This document shows positions 5,093 through 6,278 of a stretch of 6,278 bases of DNA, piece by piece. Position 1 is the first letter of the stretch; every line of letters starts with the position of its first letter. The notes under the pieces were generated by a model. The model was not told the DNA's origin, did no database searches, and worked only from the letters and a program-made list of their open reading frames with translations. This DNA is from Candidatus Woykebacteria bacterium RBG_16_39_9b (GTDB lineage: Bacteria > Patescibacteriota > Microgenomatia > Woykebacterales > RBG-16-39-9b). Both the position numbers and the translations under genes were made by a program. The DNA is taken from contig MHCR01000025.1 of the NCBI GenBank assembly GCA_001816695.1, forward strand, positions 3,998 through 10,275, written 5' to 3'.

Positions 5093-6278
5093 ATTTGTAA
5101 TTTCTTCCACTCTTTAAGCAGGCGTTTACGAACGCTCGGTATAATGGATGAGCTCGAAGCGGTCGTGATTTAAATTCAGGATGAAATTGGGTTCCGACAA
5201 AAAAAGGATGATCTGCAAGTTCAATCATTTCCACAAGCCTATCATTTGGACTTGTACCTGAAATAACTAACCCGCTCTTTACTAATTTTTCTCGATATTT
5301 ATTGTTAAATTCATACCTGTGCCGATGCCGCTCGTTAATTTCAAAAAGCCCGTATGATTTCTGTGATACTGTCCCCTTGATTAGCTTACAGGGAAAAGAA
5401 CCCAAACGCATCGTACCGCCATACTCTCGCCCAATTAAAAGTTTCTCTTGCTCGGCCATCACATGAATTACAGGATGTGGCGTATCCGGATTTATTTCCG
5501 TTGTATGAGCATGAGGTAAATCTGCTACATTTCGAGCAAATTCAACAGTTGCTAATTGCATTCCATAACACAAGCCTAGATATGGCTTTTTGCTTCTCCT
5601 GGCATACTCGATCGCCTTGATTATCCCTTCTATCCCTCGGCCTCCAAAACCACCAGGAACTACTATACCATCCATACTTTTCAGAATCTGTTCAACACTC
5701 TTACCTTTCTCAAATTCATCGCTGTCTATCCAAAAAAGTTTTGGTCGTGCCTTCTCTTCCCAAGAAGCATGCTTAATTGCTTCAATTACAGAAACATATA
5801 CATCTTCTAGTTGAAAATCACCAGTCGAAAAGTATTTACCGACCACAGCGATTTTTAACTCCCGATTTGCATTTTCTATGTTTGAAACCAAATTTTGCCA
5901 ATCATTTAGATCTTGTTTACGGCTTTTTAGTTCAAACTTGTCAAGTACACGATCGCCAATATTTTGACGGTTTAAAACAAGTGGCACCTTATAAATTGTG
6001 TTAACGTCCGGATTGGAAATTACATCCTCGCCGGCAACATTACAAAATAGCGCCAACCTTTCTTTTCGGCGTTTGTCTAAAGGTAGTTCCGAGCGACCAA
6101 CAATAATATTTGGTTGTATTCCTAAAGAATTGAGTGTCCTTACTGATTGTTGAACAGGTTTGGATTTCATTTCACCTAAGTGGTCAGGTATTGGCAAATA
6201 TGCAACGTGTATGTGCAAAGTATTACCTGGATTTTTCAATTCCATAATCCGGCTAGCTTCGAAAAAGAGCATATTTTG
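5091..6278 (-). CDS. pyrG: CTP synthase (5' truncated by window edge)
   Basis: CTP synthase converts UTP, ATP and glutamine to CTP, the last step of de novo pyrimidine nucleotide synthesis, in the cytoplasm. The frame is open to the right edge, so 395 C-terminal residues are visible and about 150 N-terminal ones (the ATP-binding part of the amidoligase domain) are missing. The ATG at 6272 is internal, not the start. Numbered from that ATG, GEMKSKPVQQSV (33-44) and GIQPNIIVGRS (51-61) belong to the synthetase domain's nucleotide-binding region. A linker near 115-140 leads into the class I glutamine amidotransferase domain, with VVGKYF (143-148), PGGFGGRG (206-213), the nucleophile C235 in GLCYGMQ, the ERHRHRYEFN motif (314-323), and H364/E366 in GTQFHPEF. 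The catalytic triad is intact. The C terminus ends shortly after the family end. The stop TGA lies in the arm of the 5061-5092 hairpin. Confidence 0.98.
   Translation of the reverse strand, partial: QNMLFFEASRIMELKNPGNTLHIHVAYLPIPDHLGEMKSKPVQQSVRTLNSLGIQPNIIVGRSELPLDKRRKERLALFCNVAGEDVISNPDVNTIYKVPLVLNRQNIGDRVLDKFELKSRKQDLNDWQNLVSNIENANRELKIAVVGKYFSTGDFQLEDVYVSVIEAIKHASWEEKARPKLFWIDSDEFEKGKSVEQILKSMDGIVVPGGFGGRGIEGIIKAIEYARRSKKPYLGLCYGMQLATVEFARNVADLPHAHTTEINPDTPHPVIHVMAEQEKLLIGREYGGTMRLGSFPCKLIKGTVSQKSYGLFEINERHRHRYEFNNKYREKLVKSGLVISGTSPNDRLVEMIELADHPFFVGTQFHPEFKSRPLRAHPLYRAFVNACLKSGRNYK

Noticed and set aside
6270..6272. ATG as the true start of pyrG
   Set aside because: The frame continues to the window edge (Gln-Asn before Met), and the following residues align with about position 150 of CTP synthase.
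1..6278. tRNA or rRNA genes, CRISPR arrays, insertion sequences
   Set aside because: No cloverleaf, regular spaced repeats, transposase fragments or terminal inverted repeats were seen on reading both strands.

Overview
The window looks like AT-rich bacterial chromosome (roughly 38-40 % GC by eye) and holds five genes. Four lie on the minus strand: a 3'-truncated rodA, a complete ileS, a small glycine/lysine-rich repeat protein, and a 5'-truncated pyrG. One lies on the plus strand, a small HspR-like MerR regulator. Several signs suggest a member of the Candidate Phyla Radiation (Patescibacteria), possibly near Microgenomates. These are a compact eukaryote-like type 2 isoleucyl-tRNA synthetase, a 20-residue LEA/KGG-type repeat protein of a kind I associate with such genomes, few clear Shine-Dalgarno sequences, and short leaders. 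That placement is inference from style, not a proven assignment. The standard bacterial code fits, because ileS and pyrG stop at TGA where the families end. This argues against lineages that read TGA as glycine.

Layout. Bases 1-950 (minus) encode the first 316 residues of RodA, the SEDS peptidoglycan glycosyltransferase; the gene runs off the left edge. It overlaps the ileS stop by four bases (ATGA), so the two are probably translated as a coupled pair. Bases 947-3796 (minus) are ileS, complete at 949 residues, with an altered HIGH signature (GTHH). Bases 3797-3926 hold three stem-loops in a row. Bases 3927-4184 (minus) encode an 85-residue protein with three full copies and one partial copy of a 20-residue repeat resembling plant group 1 LEA proteins. 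Bases 4185-4632 are a 448-bp divergent intergenic region rich in structure: a good sigma-70-type promoter facing the repeat gene, a long leader with an orphan Shine-Dalgarno sequence, and a possible ~100-nt terminator-ended small RNA on the minus strand. Bases 4633-4941 (plus) are the HspR-like regulator. Bases 4942-5090 are a convergent intergenic region ending in a strong hairpin that overlaps the pyrG stop. Bases 5091-6278 (minus) encode the last 395 residues of CTP synthase.

How the parts fit together. pyrG, ileS and rodA are housekeeping genes (CTP synthesis, isoleucine charging, wall elongation). Between them sits what looks like a small stress module: a heat-shock-type repressor transcribed away from a putative desiccation/stress-protection protein, separated by a long structured regulatory region. 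That module and its leader or small RNA are the least ordinary part of the window.
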